From contig JAWUZG010000084.1 of the NCBI GenBank assembly GCA_036785705.1, positions 8,755,501-8,819,500 of the forward strand: a stretch of DNA of 64,000 nucleotides, read 5' to 3'. Within the stretch, counting starts at the first letter, position 1. Every line of letters starts with the position of its first letter. This document shows positions 1 to 12,792 of this stretch, one piece after another. Below the pieces are notes generated by a model that did not search any database, had not been told where the DNA came from, and saw only the letters and a program-made list of their open reading frames with translations. The translations under genes were made by a program, and so were the position numbers. Origin of the DNA: Acanthornis magna (lineage: Eukaryota; Chordata; Aves; Passeriformes; Acanthizidae).

Positions 1-3000
1 AGTCTTTGAATGCTAGATAAAATCATTCTATAAGGCTAATGAAGACAGAAACTCTGCCTGTAACAATATTAAGTTTGTTTTCTCTAGTGATTCGAAGAAG
101 TGAGCAATCTGTCAGTAATACATTGAGGGAAATTACTTGTCTTGTAGGAATTCCCGCTGACAGTCACTCACTCACAGTGCTGACCCAAACATCTACCCGC
201 TGACAAACAAATTATGGTGTCTAACTTTGAAAAGGTAACTAGCTGCTTTTAATTTTGATTGGTCTCACCAAATCTCTCTTCACATTTACCCAATCCCCAT
301 TCTTCACTGTGTTAAAAAAAAAAAAAAAAAGAAAAAGAAACAAGAAAGAAAGAAAGAAAGAAAGAAAGAAAATAGAAAACCCCATGGCGTTTGCATTTGA
401 AAAAATTATCATTGCCTACATCCGAGAGTATTATGTCAAATAAAACTGTTAAACTGTGTCTAACCAACATTAAGACTGGCAGCCCTGCCAGTGACTGACT
501 GGGTGAGTGAACACATTACTGAGACAGCATTGTAGAAATTAATTTTCTTCAATAAAGTGATTTTTAAGGCTCATATATTTCACAATCTAAACATATGTCA
601 CTGTTTCATAAACAAAATAAATGGATTAAAATAATACATTACCAATATGCTGACACATGGAGATATTTTAATTAGAAATACTTAAGCTGCGTGATATTTA
701 ACTGCTATATTTGTTGAAGAGGAGCATGCATCATTTAGTAAGACATAAGGCAGGTACATCACTTTGCATGATGTGGTACCAGAGTGGGACCAAATCACCT
801 CCAGTGTGGGCTCTCTCTCTCAGATCACATCAGCCCCACTGAAAAATCATGTTAAGGTTACAACATATAGGGGAGACTCGGTAAGAGCAGCCATCCACTA
901 AACCAACTTTTTCACTGAAATAATAAGTCACCCATATTCTGGTTCCTGAGAATAATATTTCTTCATAAAGGGCCACATTTAACAACTTAACTATTTAAAG
1001 GCCATATTTACATGACTGTCGCATTACATTGGCCTCTTTCCTGCACATTCTTCTTGACTTACTTTGAGGACCAGCACTAAAATAGCTGAGGAAAGCAAAT
1101 GTCAACTATGCCCTGAAATTTATACGTGTGAGAGAATTGGAATAAGTAGAAATGTAATATATTGTTTACTGTACCAAGTGCCCTCGGTTCTCTAAAGGTC
1201 AGAAGCATTGTAACCTTGGAGTTACAGTTTCTGATTGTTCCCAGGGTTAAATACATTATCAAAATTAATGGTTCAAACCCCTCAACCTTCAGATATATGA
1301 GTATTCATGCCTCCATCTGCTGAACTGTTCAACTAAAAATAGCATTCTTTGGCCTTCCCTCTACTAATATTGTGCCCCTGAGGCAGGCTATGCAATGCTT
1401 CAGCAGTACACTGGATCTGCACCCAGCAGTATAAAAAAAGGTCATTTAATTTGTCTGCAATTAGAAGAGAGTATGGAGGAGCATGAAAACATGGGAAGGC
1501 AGAAAAGAAATAGACAAATATGTGTTTAGTTAACATTTTCTCTTTTTTTAACTGGATTATAAAAACTTCAGGTTTCAAGAACACAGCTGCAACTATAGTT
1601 AAGACTCGCCAAGGTTCATTAGTGTTATAAGTGATAAATTCTGAAGGACAAATTACACAAATAGTTTGGGGAAAGAGTTATGAACGAAAGCTTTTTTGTT
1701 TTGCTTTTTTTTCCTAGAGCTCACTTTGTTTAGGAATAACTCCAGCTAGCATCATTGTAGTGCTTCCATTTCTATCAACAGTTTATCAGTCGTGGTTGAG
1801 AGAGTTGCAACACTTCCGTATTTATCTCTTAGACAGCTTTGTGGGAATATGTAAGAATGAAGGCAGGGGGGTTTTTTAAACACTAAAGGGCATACAGTAA
1901 TATTCCTTGTTTGAAAGTAAGGACATACTGGTGCCTCCTCTGCCACCACTATGACTTCCCAGTAACTAAGTTACTGCTCCCTGCAGCCATAATGGAAAAA
2001 ACCATTTCATGATAAAGTCCACTCATTCAGCAAGACTGTTGGCCACACATCTCCAGAATCAGTCAATATCAGTACAGCTATTTGATAACTTGGAAAAAAG
2101 TTCAGGGAAAGGGGAGAAACTCCAGAGAAAGCGTATGTGAAGAAGAGCAAAAGGAAACTTATTGATAGGTTTTACAGTTCATATTGATTAATTAAAGTGA
2201 CAAGCTTTTGTTACACACAGGTATTAGAACTGTGAGGGGTGAACAGAAATAGTTTGTTTTTTCTGATTAGACTGTAACTAGAGAACTGTTCCCTCATCAG
2301 CAAGATCCCCTCTCATGTCAAGAGCCCTAACAAGGCTTGGTCTTGCCATATATATTGCTTGAATCTTTGCCTGATTTGTTGAGGAAACTGGTGAGATGGG
2401 GCTGAGATGTCAATGGGAAGTATGGAACACAGACTTTTAAGTCTTTTTGTCAAGAACATCATCAATGACACTTTCATGAGATCAGTATACAGATCAAAAG
2501 AAGCTATCTGATATCAATCCAGAGCAGAGCAAGCCACCAATTCAGGAACATGGACTGGCATAAAAGTGTGGAAGTTACTATTTTACTTCAGGATACTCAA
2601 AGCCACAACTGAATATTAATGGTATTTACCATGAGCTGATCAATGTGATTAAAAAACTAAAGAGAAGATGGGTCAAACTGGTCTGTTTCTGAAAGAGAAC
2701 TTTTTTTTCCTTTTTTTTTTTTAATGCAGCACTTATGAAAGTCAAACTAGTTACTTGAGAAGCTCCTGTATGATTTCAGTAAAGTTACTTTAACGCATGG
2801 AGGTACATAATCCAGTAGTGAACACAAATATAGAATTCAGAGAAAGTATATTTTGATAACAATGTGAAAATCACCAATTAGAAATTACCCACTGGAGAAA
2901 GATCCTCTGTGGAATCATGACTATCATTACACGACATACCTGGTAGTAAATAGTTCTCTGTGCTATTAGATTCAGAGCTCACATGGAAGTTGCCCTAACA

Positions 3001-5319
3001 CAAAGGAAGATGAGAACACAAATTTGCTGCTACCTCCCACGTGGAGCATGATCATCCAAAAGAAAAAAAAAAAAACAAACCTGCAAAACTCTTTTCATTG
3101 ACATAGCTTTCCCTCCCCAAGTTCTCCAATTATGGATATTACACACACACTCACATGTAGAAACAAAACCAAGCCTGCAAATGAATTAGCTATTTCTCGC
3201 ACTGGCTGAAAGGAACAGAGATTAGTTTTGTGATCAGTATTTTTAAGCACTTGGGAAATACTCAGATACCATGGCCACAGCATTCGTGTAAATAAATAAG
3301 TGGGTGGGGTGCATGGAAGAAAAGAAGCAGAACAGAGAAAGAAGGGGGAAGGGAAGCAAAGATGGAAAAATGAGCTGAAATGCTACACCCCTAACAGTCT
3401 TCATGACGCATCAGGTATAACAACAAATTCCCTCCAACAAACACACCCAAAAAAGGGCTCATTTAAGGAATACAGAGAATTGACACAAAGAGAATATTAA
3501 TAGTAGGAGCAAATAAAATTTAGTTCAGCCAGTTTGACAATGTGATGAGCAGGTATCAACTGAAGGTTAAGTGCTCTGCCATTTAAGCTCTTGTAACTAT
3601 GAAACATTAAAGGTTTTGAAATCCCATAGAGATAAAATTCAAACAAAATAGAAAGGGGGGGGAAACAAACAAAAAAGTCTTTTACAGCAAATATATCTAA
3701 ATGGAAATTCAGACCCCTCAAGCCTGAATGTTTCTGAATTTACTAACACCACATTTTTGCTGGTTGTTTTCTCTCTAATTGTTCTCATCATGTTTAGCAA
3801 TTTCTGCAAATTAATGAAAATGCATTATTGCTGTAGGTTCAGATCAAGTCTGATGTGCAAATATGTGGGTCAGGTTACAAATGGATCATGTAAAAGGAAA
3901 GAAGCAGAAATGTCTGTGGTTTAGATCCTGTGTCTTTGACAGTTGAACAGTTTTCATCCTTTCCTGCCTTGCAGTCTTATATAGGCTCACTATTTGTTTT
4001 AGTGCATTTCAAAGGCAGCAAAAATAGTCTCTCTATTCACAAAGCTGATTTTTGCAGTATTTTCCCAACTAAAGCTAATGAGACTTTCACTTCAATAATA
4101 GTCAAACACTGACTTTCAACACTTTTTCCTTTCGAGAAACTTCCCTTGGGTTTCAATCATGTCCAAGGTACAGTCTTAACATCACATTATCATGACCCAA
4201 AACTATTTTTCAGAGATCTTTGCCTGCAGAGTCAGGGTGTTGTCTTTTCAAATTCTGATTAGAGGCTAGGTCAGACCTAAGCTCAAGGGGTCTTTCTTGT
4301 CAGCTCTGAACCACCCCGAACAGCAAGTTCTGGTCCCATTCTTGCTTATCCTAAGTAAATTTGGCAAGAATATCATCATAGGGTAAAGAGGAAAGGATTT
4401 TTAATTTGCTTTGGTCCCTCTGGAAAATAATACAATCACAGAAAAGTAAGCAAAGTAGATATTTGGATATTAGCATGTCAATACTTTGCTACTCTAGGCA
4501 CAATTTATTCCTCCTTTGCTTCTGAACCTGACTCTAACCTAACTCAAATAGGGGTTTCAAAGGTTTACTTGCAAATAGTTACATGCATCTTTAATGGCCT
4601 TTCCTCTCATGTTCACTGTCACTTTCTTTCCACACATTTTAACTCTGAAAGCTTTTGACTGTTTCTTCATTATTTATGACATTGTTGTGTCTTTTCTTCT
4701 GAAATTAAAAACTTCTTGCCACAAGAAGCTAGCTAATAATATGGCACATAAATCTTACCTTCACATTTCATTCCATATGTGCCAAATATAAATAAATGGC
4801 CAAACTAAGTCTCCTAACCATGCCTGGCATCTGACCAGCTTAATGCACAGAAAGACTGAGATTACCTAACTACAGAAGCTAAAAGAGTTTGCGATTTATT
4901 GTATTATCAGCACTACACTATCTGAAAAGAAAAAATAAAAAAAAGAGAAAAGACCAATAACACACTTTTGTTTGGATACACTGACTGCTTCAATTATAGG
5001 TAGTACATTGCAGCTACTGAGGAGAGAACACATGAAAATAAAGTACAAAAAGATCTTTGAACTCATCTCCCATCAACTGTTCATATAAATAAAAAAATAC
5101 CATTAACTGCTGACATAAAACACACAGAACAATGTCTTTCGCTCACAGTATCAAGGTTGGCTGCACGTTGTTGTACTGTAAGTACATAAGGTGTTAATCC
5201 CTCCTGGGCTGTGCTCAAAAATTATTTAACATTCAGGCTATTATTTAGCATACAGCTGGTTAGCAGTTTTCCCCTAAAATGTTGGCTTCGATCCCACATT
5301 TTTTTGTTCTGGCACATAC
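1..5319 (-). other. SOX6: SOX6 intron downstream of the GDNYPV exon (incomplete)
   Basis: This begins with the donor gtatgtgcc at 5319 and continues past the window's first base. I looked for the expected next coding segment (QLYAAQLASMQ) and for the extra exon known from some mammalian SOX6 isoforms, and found neither. An A run followed by an AAGA microsatellite lies at 314-372, and a T-rich run lies at about 2701-2722. The rest is AT-rich sequence in which I see nothing definite. Confidence 0.8.
314..372 (+). repeat. Poly-A run and AAGA microsatellite
   Basis: Seventeen adenines (314-330) are followed, after a short GAAAAAGAAAC link, by about seven uninterrupted AAGA units (342-372). It is low-complexity sequence likely to vary in length between individuals. 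The start-to-stop frame across it (255-443), encoding a lysine-rich peptide, is an artefact of the repeat. Confidence 0.9.
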
Positions 5320-5399
5320 CTGGAGCTGTAAAGGGCTGAGTCCAGAAGCAGCAGCAGCTGCCATTGTTGATGGAATGAACTGCACAGGGTAGTTATCAC
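5320..5399 (-). CDS. SOX6: SOX6 coding exon: linker, GDNYPVQF segment
   Basis: This 80-nt exon supplies the last two bases of a split glycine plus 26 codons: [12 protein letters not shown], five alanines, then SGLSPLQLQ. It matches the SOX6 linker after GITYKP; the recalled SOX5 counterpart has PYPVQLIPTT here. The acceptor is ttctcccgacag before GTGATAAC, and the donor is CTCCAG followed by gtatgtgcc. The exon ends in phase 0. In the SOX6 proteins I recall, the sequence continues with QLYAAQLASMQVSP, in some isoforms after an extra exon. I could not find either continuation between position 1 and 5319, so they should lie beyond the low end of the window. No disruption is visible. Confidence 0.96.
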
Positions 5400-5776
5400 C
5401 TGTCGGGAGAACAATGCGTGCAGGTTCAGACAATGAGCAGAGAATAGCAGCAGACAAGTGCAAACAAGGCCCTAGGATTGCCTGAGCTCCACAGCACTCC
5501 TCTAAGCCTAAACATCTGCAAAAACAAAAGGCTTCGCTGGGCACAGACTTGCCATGCTCCCTTGGAACTTTTTTTGTCAGCAGATAGCTGGTAGGCAAAC
5601 TGGCAAAACATAAATATGATACTCGTGATTTTCATTTTCAAAAGAAAATGTGCAAATCAAGTGTGGAAGCCTGGGCACAAAATGGGCCTTGCAGCCACAG
5701 ACACACAGATAAGATACCCCAGGAAACCCCAGTGGCTCCCAGAGGAAAAAAAAATTGTTTTCACCATGTGTTTCTT

Positions 5777-5813
5777 AAAAAAAAAACAAAAAAACAAAAA
5801 AAAAAAAAAAAAA
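5777..5813 (+). repeat. A-rich tract
   Basis: Runs of adenine interrupted by two cytosines span about 37 nt in the 8.2-kb intron. No upstream retrotransposon body is recognisable, so it is called simple sequence. Confidence 0.9.
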
Positions 5814-7419
5814 CTGTTATAACCCAAGGAATATCAATCCTGTCTAATGCAGAGTGATTTCTTTTCAGTGTCAAGAGGCTCCTGGGAAAGGTACCATGTT
5901 GGCTCAACACAGGTTGTGGTTTCTTGTTTTGCTTTGGGGTTCTCTGTCTTGGGACAATTCCTTTAAGGTAGTCATAGAGAAAAACAAAATTAAATCACCT
6001 TTTAATATAGCTTGAAAAACAATTTTAATTTTCTCTGAGATCTGGGAGCCTAGTGAAGTTGATAGATTAGACAGATGCTCAGTTACATGAAGATTCAAGT
6101 ACTAAAATTTCCAAATTAAATATTGTTACATGATGTCTTACAGCATCTATGGGTGTTCCCATAAATGTGCGACACAGTGTCATTTGGAGTTTTAGTCAAT
6201 GTAAGGAATGAAGGAAGGCTGAAATAATTTGCCAGTGTAATCTCTAATATAGAAATTAATGCAGTGATGGATAAGTAACTGTGATTTAATGGAATATCAC
6301 TGTGGCTCCAGCTACTTTAAATAAAGTCAGCGTTATGTACTATCTGTAAGCTACATTTTAACAAGCTGTACATTTTTGAGATATTTTTACAACAATCAGT
6401 CTATTTTACACAAACCTTTCCATGCTGAAAGCAGAATGTAGCAATGAGGGAAAATGCAGAAATCCAATGGAATATAATCAGGGCATCCCAAGAACCAGAT
6501 ATTTTTGTTAACTCCCTCAAATAAATAACAATAGCCAAAGTCTTTGCAGTCACCAGATTCCTCAGAACTGTTTCTTTTTACCACCTGAAGTTCTATTGTA
6601 TTGAGTTCAGTTAAAATGTTCTGTTGTTTTACTTTTTTAATAAATTGTACATGTCTAATCCACAAGGTCTCTTTGCATCATATCCATAATACCTCATCAG
6701 GCCATTGAGCACAGTATGTGCTTGTACACAGTCCAGTAACAATTGGATTCTGATTGCATATGGAGCTCTGCTACAATGCATTCACTAACACTATATTGTA
6801 CTGGTGTCCTATGGAGTAATCGTCAAAATATCTCCTCTTATTTTCCCCATTCCATGAGGCTGATTTTAGTGTGCAACGATGTTGGGGTCTTTTTCTTAAA
6901 AGAAACAAAACCAACAAAAAAACTTCTAGATTATTTTCTTAAAGTACTAAAGCTGTCTCTTTATGGTTAAATAATTCCACTCATCTCTTTGATATTTATA
7001 TTAAATTATCTGAATAAATAAGATCCTAATCTAAGTTAAATAATGTTCCTTTCAGAAATATCTTACAAGGTTTTTTTTTTTAAAAAAATCACAAAGATGT
7101 TGAATTAATGATGCTTTAAATGGGGGGGAAAATAACCATCCGACTTATCAGCATGGACTGCCTTGCAGAACATTTCGGAGGCATTCTTTCTTTAAATATC
7201 ATGAATTATTCATCCCTGTTCCACACAGCAATCTCTTCTTTCTCCCTCCCCCTCTGCATACACTTTTTAAGTTCAATACCAGTTGCTTTATTTGTACTAA
7301 AACATTTTCCATGTCAAACATATTTTTAAAAAAACCAAACTCTGAAAGAATTCCCTGCGGCACTCCTTTTTCACAGCTGTCATGCTCCTATGGTTTGAAA
7401 TAGCCAGATATTTTATACC

Positions 7420-7445
7420 CACATGCGCACACGCGCACACACACA
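7420..7445 (+). repeat. Alternating purine-pyrimidine (CA/CG) tract
   Basis: Twenty-six consecutive nucleotides alternate pyrimidine and purine, mixing CA, TG and CG steps (CACATGCGCACACGCGCACA and on). Such tracts can adopt Z-DNA and often vary in length. Confidence 0.85.
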
Positions 7446-8338
7446 GAGTTTTTGGCTTCACAGTTAATTTAATAGTATCTTCACCACACCCTGTAGTGTT
7501 CTCTTGCTCACCTGCTGGCTACAGTGCTTTCTTTTGTTGCAGGAAGAAGAATAATTTTATAGTTATGCCATTTACCTGTTATTAAAACCCAATACTGTCC
7601 CTTTTTCCCCTCATTTTAATGTGTTAAATTATGGCTGGTATGTCAGCAGCATCTTCGTGTTGAGAAGAAAAATTAATACTCCTTGAGCTCTGGAGTACTT
7701 TGTTGACACCGAGGAGTAAAAGCAGAGCAAAGGTACTTCTTTCTCCCTTGAGCAAACTGAGCATGCAAGGAATGCTCTGGTTTTAATTTTTAATTACAGA
7801 GGTACATATTTCTCCCTCTCATTTTCTCAGTGCAAGAATGGATCAAGAAGCTTCTCCATAGCTGTCTTGGCAAGAAATCAGTCAATGTATTGTAGCAGTT
7901 TTTTTCAAATTTGTTTCTCAATTTGGAATGCTTGCGTGAGGATCCATTCTTTTAAATTTGTACAAAAGGCAGTAGAACATGTTCAAACAGGTCTGCTTTA
8001 GGTATTGGTGTGTGTTGGCCTTTGATAACCAGGAGTGAGAAGAATGCTGGAAGAAGAAAACCTGTCATGTTTTGCAAATTGATCTTTTCAATCTCCTTGC
8101 TGTGCTGATTGTCTATTTACATTCGGCTGCTGTTGTTTATATATAAATTAGTGTTTACAAGCCATGGAAAATTATGCCAGACTTCTGTTTCGTTTGTCAG
8201 GTTGAGCAACATTTCCAAATGAATAAAAGCAGTGAGCAATTGTGCTGTGCTATTCTACATAGAAATAATGTAAATGTTTCTTTTTGTCTTGAAGAGATGA
8301 AGCTCAGCAGACTTTATTTATAGGATGTATAGACTTAC

Positions 8339-8437
8339 CTTCCAGATCAAGGCTTTGTGAGCTGTGAGGAAAGAAGGATGTCTGGCTTTTGTGAGACCCA
8401 GAGTAGGGGGAAGGTGTTGCATTATTACCCATCTTTC
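8339..8437 (-). CDS. Predicted in-frame cassette exon of SOX6 (unconfirmed)
   Basis: On the minus strand, a 99-nt stretch is bounded by the acceptor attgtgttttag and the strong donor GAAG followed by gtaagtct. It is 2 nt plus 32 codons plus 1 nt. That is exactly the phase needed between the exon ending in a split glycine (13622) and the exon starting with GT of that glycine (5399). Spliced in, it would insert 33 residues starting with Gly, then KMGNNATPSPYSGSHKSQTS, then FFPHSSQSLDLE, before GDNYPV. The peptide is rich in Ser, Thr and Pro, with no domain I recognise. The open frame extends beyond both splice sites. A second, more pyrimidine-rich acceptor (ctttcctcacag, AG at 8362-8363) would give a 23-nt frame-breaking version. 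Splice sites, length and phase are seen directly. Actual use is inference, and chance is possible in an 8-kb intron. Confidence 0.45.
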
Positions 8438-10337
8438 CTAAAACACAATTGTAAGATATAAGCTGACTCTCTTCATCTGAGTTACAATGCTTTTGACTTG
8501 ATGATGTTACCCCCATTTTGGGATCGTAACTTAAAATCTGTCTCTTCACGCTCACAAAATGAGAGGAAATGGAGTTGGAAGAGCTGCAAGAGATCAGCAA
8601 TTCCAGGGTCCTTTCCTTCCAGGCATAATGAATAGACTGAGGAGAGCGTACCTCAGGGGCTGTCAGGACACAGCAAGGACAGAGAAGGCCATTCCCACAA
8701 TATTCCCACAAAGGGCATGAATTTTGCTTGTCCAGGGCTGTCAGGATTGAGGAAGATATTAATAGAGGTAACTGTCTAAGGGAGTACTATGGAGCATCTC
8801 CCCTGTCCGATGGCACTGCTTCTGGCACGCCTTTGTCCTGAGTAGGGTTTGCTGCACCTCTGCCTAATCTCCATTCTCATCTTGCAGCAAAACCAGTTTC
8901 TCCCACAATTGTCTGTCTGCGGGTAATACTTGCAAAATCATGAAATTTGCACATTTCAGTGCAAAGTCCCACCGACAATATCCAGCTGCCTACCATCACT
9001 TCCAGCTTTTACATCAGTATTTAGGACTGAGGCACATATGATTGCTACAACAAATCCTGAGGTTACAAATCCCTTGTTCCAACCAACAGGAGACACATGA
9101 GAGGCTTTAATTCAGTCCTGGGGAATTTCCATTAGAAACAGGACCCATGAAGCCATGCAAAGACACACAGTCAACCCAATACACGGTGGAAGTGGCACAC
9201 AGTGGAAGAGGTACTCAGTGGTGTGCTCTTCCTATTTTCACCCGCCAGGAGGAAGAGCAGCCTACTGAAAAAAGAATACTTAGATATGGAAAATCTAAAT
9301 CACCTTACAACTTTAGGAAAAACTTCTGAAAGACCTATTCCAAATGGAAATTGCAACGTCAGATATCAGAGAAATCCAGCACATCTAAGATTATGTTAGT
9401 TATGTGGATTAGCTACAGTAATCAAGGAGTCTAGTTAGTTTGATGACAAATATTTCACAGTATTGGAATGTTCTGAAGTCCAGCCTGATGACAATAAGCC
9501 TAACAGTTTTGTTTGTCAGTTTGTCATGCTTTCTCTAATATTACTTTCTCTGATTTCAAAGGATTGATTTGCCCCAGTGCAAGTAGAAACAGAACCAGGC
9601 CAAAATGTTGGCTCTGTTTCTCACTACTTCTGCCACCAGCCTAGAAAACAGTTTCCATTTCCACATTGTATTGCAGCACATCAAAATCTCTTGTAAATTA
9701 TTTTTGTGTATAAAGCCGAATGACCTAGGTAGGTAGACAAGGGCTTTTTCTTAGCCATTTCAATCATGGAATATATGAAATTGCATGAAATATGAAAAAA
9801 AACTTTGAAAATACACTGCAACCCATCACTCAACAAACCTGTCTAAACTGAGTTTTACTCTACTCAACATCTCTATTTTCGATAATCTTTTCCAGAGACG
9901 CTCTCCAGTATTTTCAAATCTCACAGATTGCCATTATCCACCTGGCATAAGACCTTCTCACTCTCTGCTTAGAGCAAACTGTAGTTCTGCTTGATCTCTG
10001 CTCATCTTACGGTCTGGCTCCTACCCAGCATTGCTTTTTATCTTTACTCCATCGCCCTATTCCCTCTTAGCCACAAAACTTGATGGAAGTAATACTTTAG
10101 TCACTGCAAGATGGAGGAGGGAACCATCTTCCTCATCCTACTCACTGTCCTGTCCTCTTGACCCAGGGCACTAATGGGGACACACTAATCACCTTCAAGG
10201 ATTCTCCAGCCCACTAAGTTTTTCTGGATGCATGTGGTTGGTTAAATGAAGGGAAATTTGCAGAGGGAGAGGAGGGCTAATGGTACCCATGTTGCCCACC
10301 AGTTCCAAGCAGTAAATATAGTGGTCACAGTCAGAAA

Positions 10338-10660
10338 GCCTGCGCGGTTGCTTTGCTGTACTCGGAATGCAAAATAATTCTATTAACTGTGTAGCATCTC
10401 GGGGCGAGTATTAGCTTCCTAACAGCTGCCACTCTCAGCTTCCCACTGGAATAAGTGGCAACCCCCACAACCAGGTACTCCACGAGGCTCGTCAAACGCC
10501 TGCAGGTCAACAGTCACAACAGTCATTTGAGATGCACAGCGCCCTAAAGTTTTAATTAATCCGGTATACAGTATAAATACTGAAATATGTATAAAAAATT
10601 AATTAGGTGGTCTATGCCGCTCTGATTTCTCAATTAGTACTTACCATGCCGGAAAATTAT
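10338..10660. promoter_or_regulatory. CpG-retaining intronic stretch, candidate conserved element
   Basis: About a dozen CpGs occur in roughly 320 bp, while the surrounding intron has almost none. They include GCGCGG, CTCGGGGCGAG and several isolated sites. The stretch then runs into AT-rich homeodomain-like motifs (TTAATTAAT, ATTAATTAG) around 10552-10606. No open frame or repeat signature explains it. Retained CpGs in an AT-rich intron can mark hypomethylated or conserved regulatory DNA. Conservation cannot be judged from one sequence. Confidence 0.35.
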
Positions 10661-12728
10661 ATTACATGACTTTGAGATACATAAGGAAGCATGGGACTTT
10701 GGGGATTTTTTTTCTAATGCAATTATTACTTGTCATCAGCACTTGCTAACTTTGGCCTGTTTCACCTCCTAGAGCTCCAAAATCTTGGGGGGGAGGGTTA
10801 CAGCCATCTCAGTGTTATAGACTCTGCCAAACAGTAGGAAACTTTCTCCTGCTAGGCTTTATCATAGCTGTATATCAGCAAGTCCTTAAGTTTTCTGTTC
10901 ATAATGATTTGCTGAGCTCAGAAGTCCATGAGCAGCAAGACGTGTACTGGAAGGGCCTCAGAACCTAATAAATTCTCCTCTCTTCTACAGGACCTTCAGC
11001 TGAGGGTATGAATTAGTCTATTTTGTTAAAGAATACCATTTTATTCCTTCAAGCCCAGGAAGACATTTCTGCATGGACATGGGCACATAATCAGCCCTGC
11101 TGCAACACCGAGGCAGGACTTACTCATCCTGGCTGTCCTCTCACACTGAGACCCTGCTCCCACTTTGGTGCCAGCTTATATCTAGCCTATTTTGCAGGCA
11201 AAGCAAATGAAGTGACTGTGTACACAATATTTGACATTCCCTAAATGACACAGTCAGTTTCAAAAGTACTTAGTCCCCACTGCTCCTATTATTGAAATGT
11301 CTCTCACTGTATCTTCTGTATGTCAAGGAAAACTGGCAGGGTCGAAGCTCAGTCTTGCCTACAACAAACTGCAGTAAAATTAAATAGAAGCTAAACAGGC
11401 AACCTAAAAGAAAATTGAAGAAAGTGTCTGAAGGGTTAATTCATCTCCTGTCTTCCCTCAGAGGTACCAGCAAGTCTAAACTGACAGTTCTGCAGGCGAA
11501 AGTTTCATTTCTCACAAAAGTAGAAGAGTACAGGTAGTAGCAGTCAAGTTCATAAATATTCCTCAGAAATGACTTTGAAGAACCCTCTCTATGAAAGAGT
11601 ATAGCTTAATCTCCAGTTTCATTAATTCCTTAACTACCGTGCCGAGAGTGCCAAAAATAGGAATTAATCAATACCAAGTGTAGTTACAGCATTTTTTTTT
11701 TATCATGATGTGTCTCTGACAGGAGCTACTGACCTGCCCAGCTACCTTTGCCCCACATATGGTAGAATTTAATAAATATATTAAAGATACAAATATTCTA
11801 ATTTCTTTAAAGCCATTGGCTATAATCAGATCATTGTGACTTCTGGTCTTTACTAGTGTCATGTGGATATAAACCACGAACATAGCAGCCAATGGCTTCG
11901 CTGTGTTCCAAGATACCTAGGCCTAGGCTTTTTCCTGCATTTCATTCTTCTAACGTTTGTTACACATCTCTCTTTCTTCATTCTGGCAAGCAAGAAAATG
12001 TCCTAAAGCTGTGTCACCTCCTGTTAGGAGGCCAGTAGGATCAAGTTGGATAGGTACTGTGAGGAACACTCGAGAATAAGCGCAGAAATTTAGCCATGTT
12101 CAAGAAAACATGCTGGCACTATTCCTCCTAAGTAATTTTTGTACCAAGAAGTCTACAGAGCCAAAATTAACACAACATGATTGAACATAACGCCTTTCAG
12201 GGGGCAGCACAACCAACAGCTTAGTCACTAAGTCACTACTCAGAAAGCATCTCAGATTAAAATAGGAAAAGCAAGGAAAGCATGTGCTTTCTCCTGTCTG
12301 TGAGAAATAAGATTTAGCCAGGGCATTGTAGGCAATTTCCACAACTGGCAACTCTCTGTCTTCGGTCCCCAGCTGTTGTGAGGTAGTGACATGTGTGAAT
12401 AACCCTCACCCTGTGCCATCTAGAGCCTTTCAGAACCCCAGTAACTGGTTCCAGCATACAGCACACCAGCTTATCACATTGGAAAAGAACTCTGGGATTT
12501 CAAAGCCTGAAAATAAGACAACTAGACAAAGAATCTGTGTTAAAAGAGGAATGTCTCTGGACTAAAGAGACAGAAGGGAGTGGGACAAACGGAAACGCTT
12601 GCTGAAATCCTGCTTGGCCTCACTTCATCTAATATTAAGTAAACTTGCTAGAAAAGATTCTATGTTCAACCTGGCTTTTAATTAGCATGCTGTTTACTTC
12701 ATCTATTACAAGGCTTTACTTTAGATTT

Positions 12729-12792
12729 GACCCTGTTCCTGTTGCAGTCAACAGCAAAAGCACCACTAACATCAGTGGGAACAGGATCAATG
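12729..12792. repeat. Short palindromic ancient repeat
   Basis: ACCCTGTTCCTG at the left and GGAACAGGATCAATG at the right form an imperfect inverted repeat around about 40 nt, with GCAGTCAACAGCAAAAGC and ACATCAGTGGGAACAGG inside. The arrangement recalls the widespread amniote element with 'cattgacttcaatgggagcaggatcaggcc' arms. Arm pairing is about 11 of 12 at the outer end. Confidence 0.45.

Noticed and set aside
1..5319. Next SOX6 exons (QLYAAQLASMQ segment and the mammalian alternative exon before it)
   Set aside because: Searched by eye on the minus strand and not found; they should lie outside the window.
8438..8711. Extension of the open frame upstream of the candidate cassette exon
   Set aside because: It lies outside the best splice acceptor and shows no SOX6-like residues; treated as intron.
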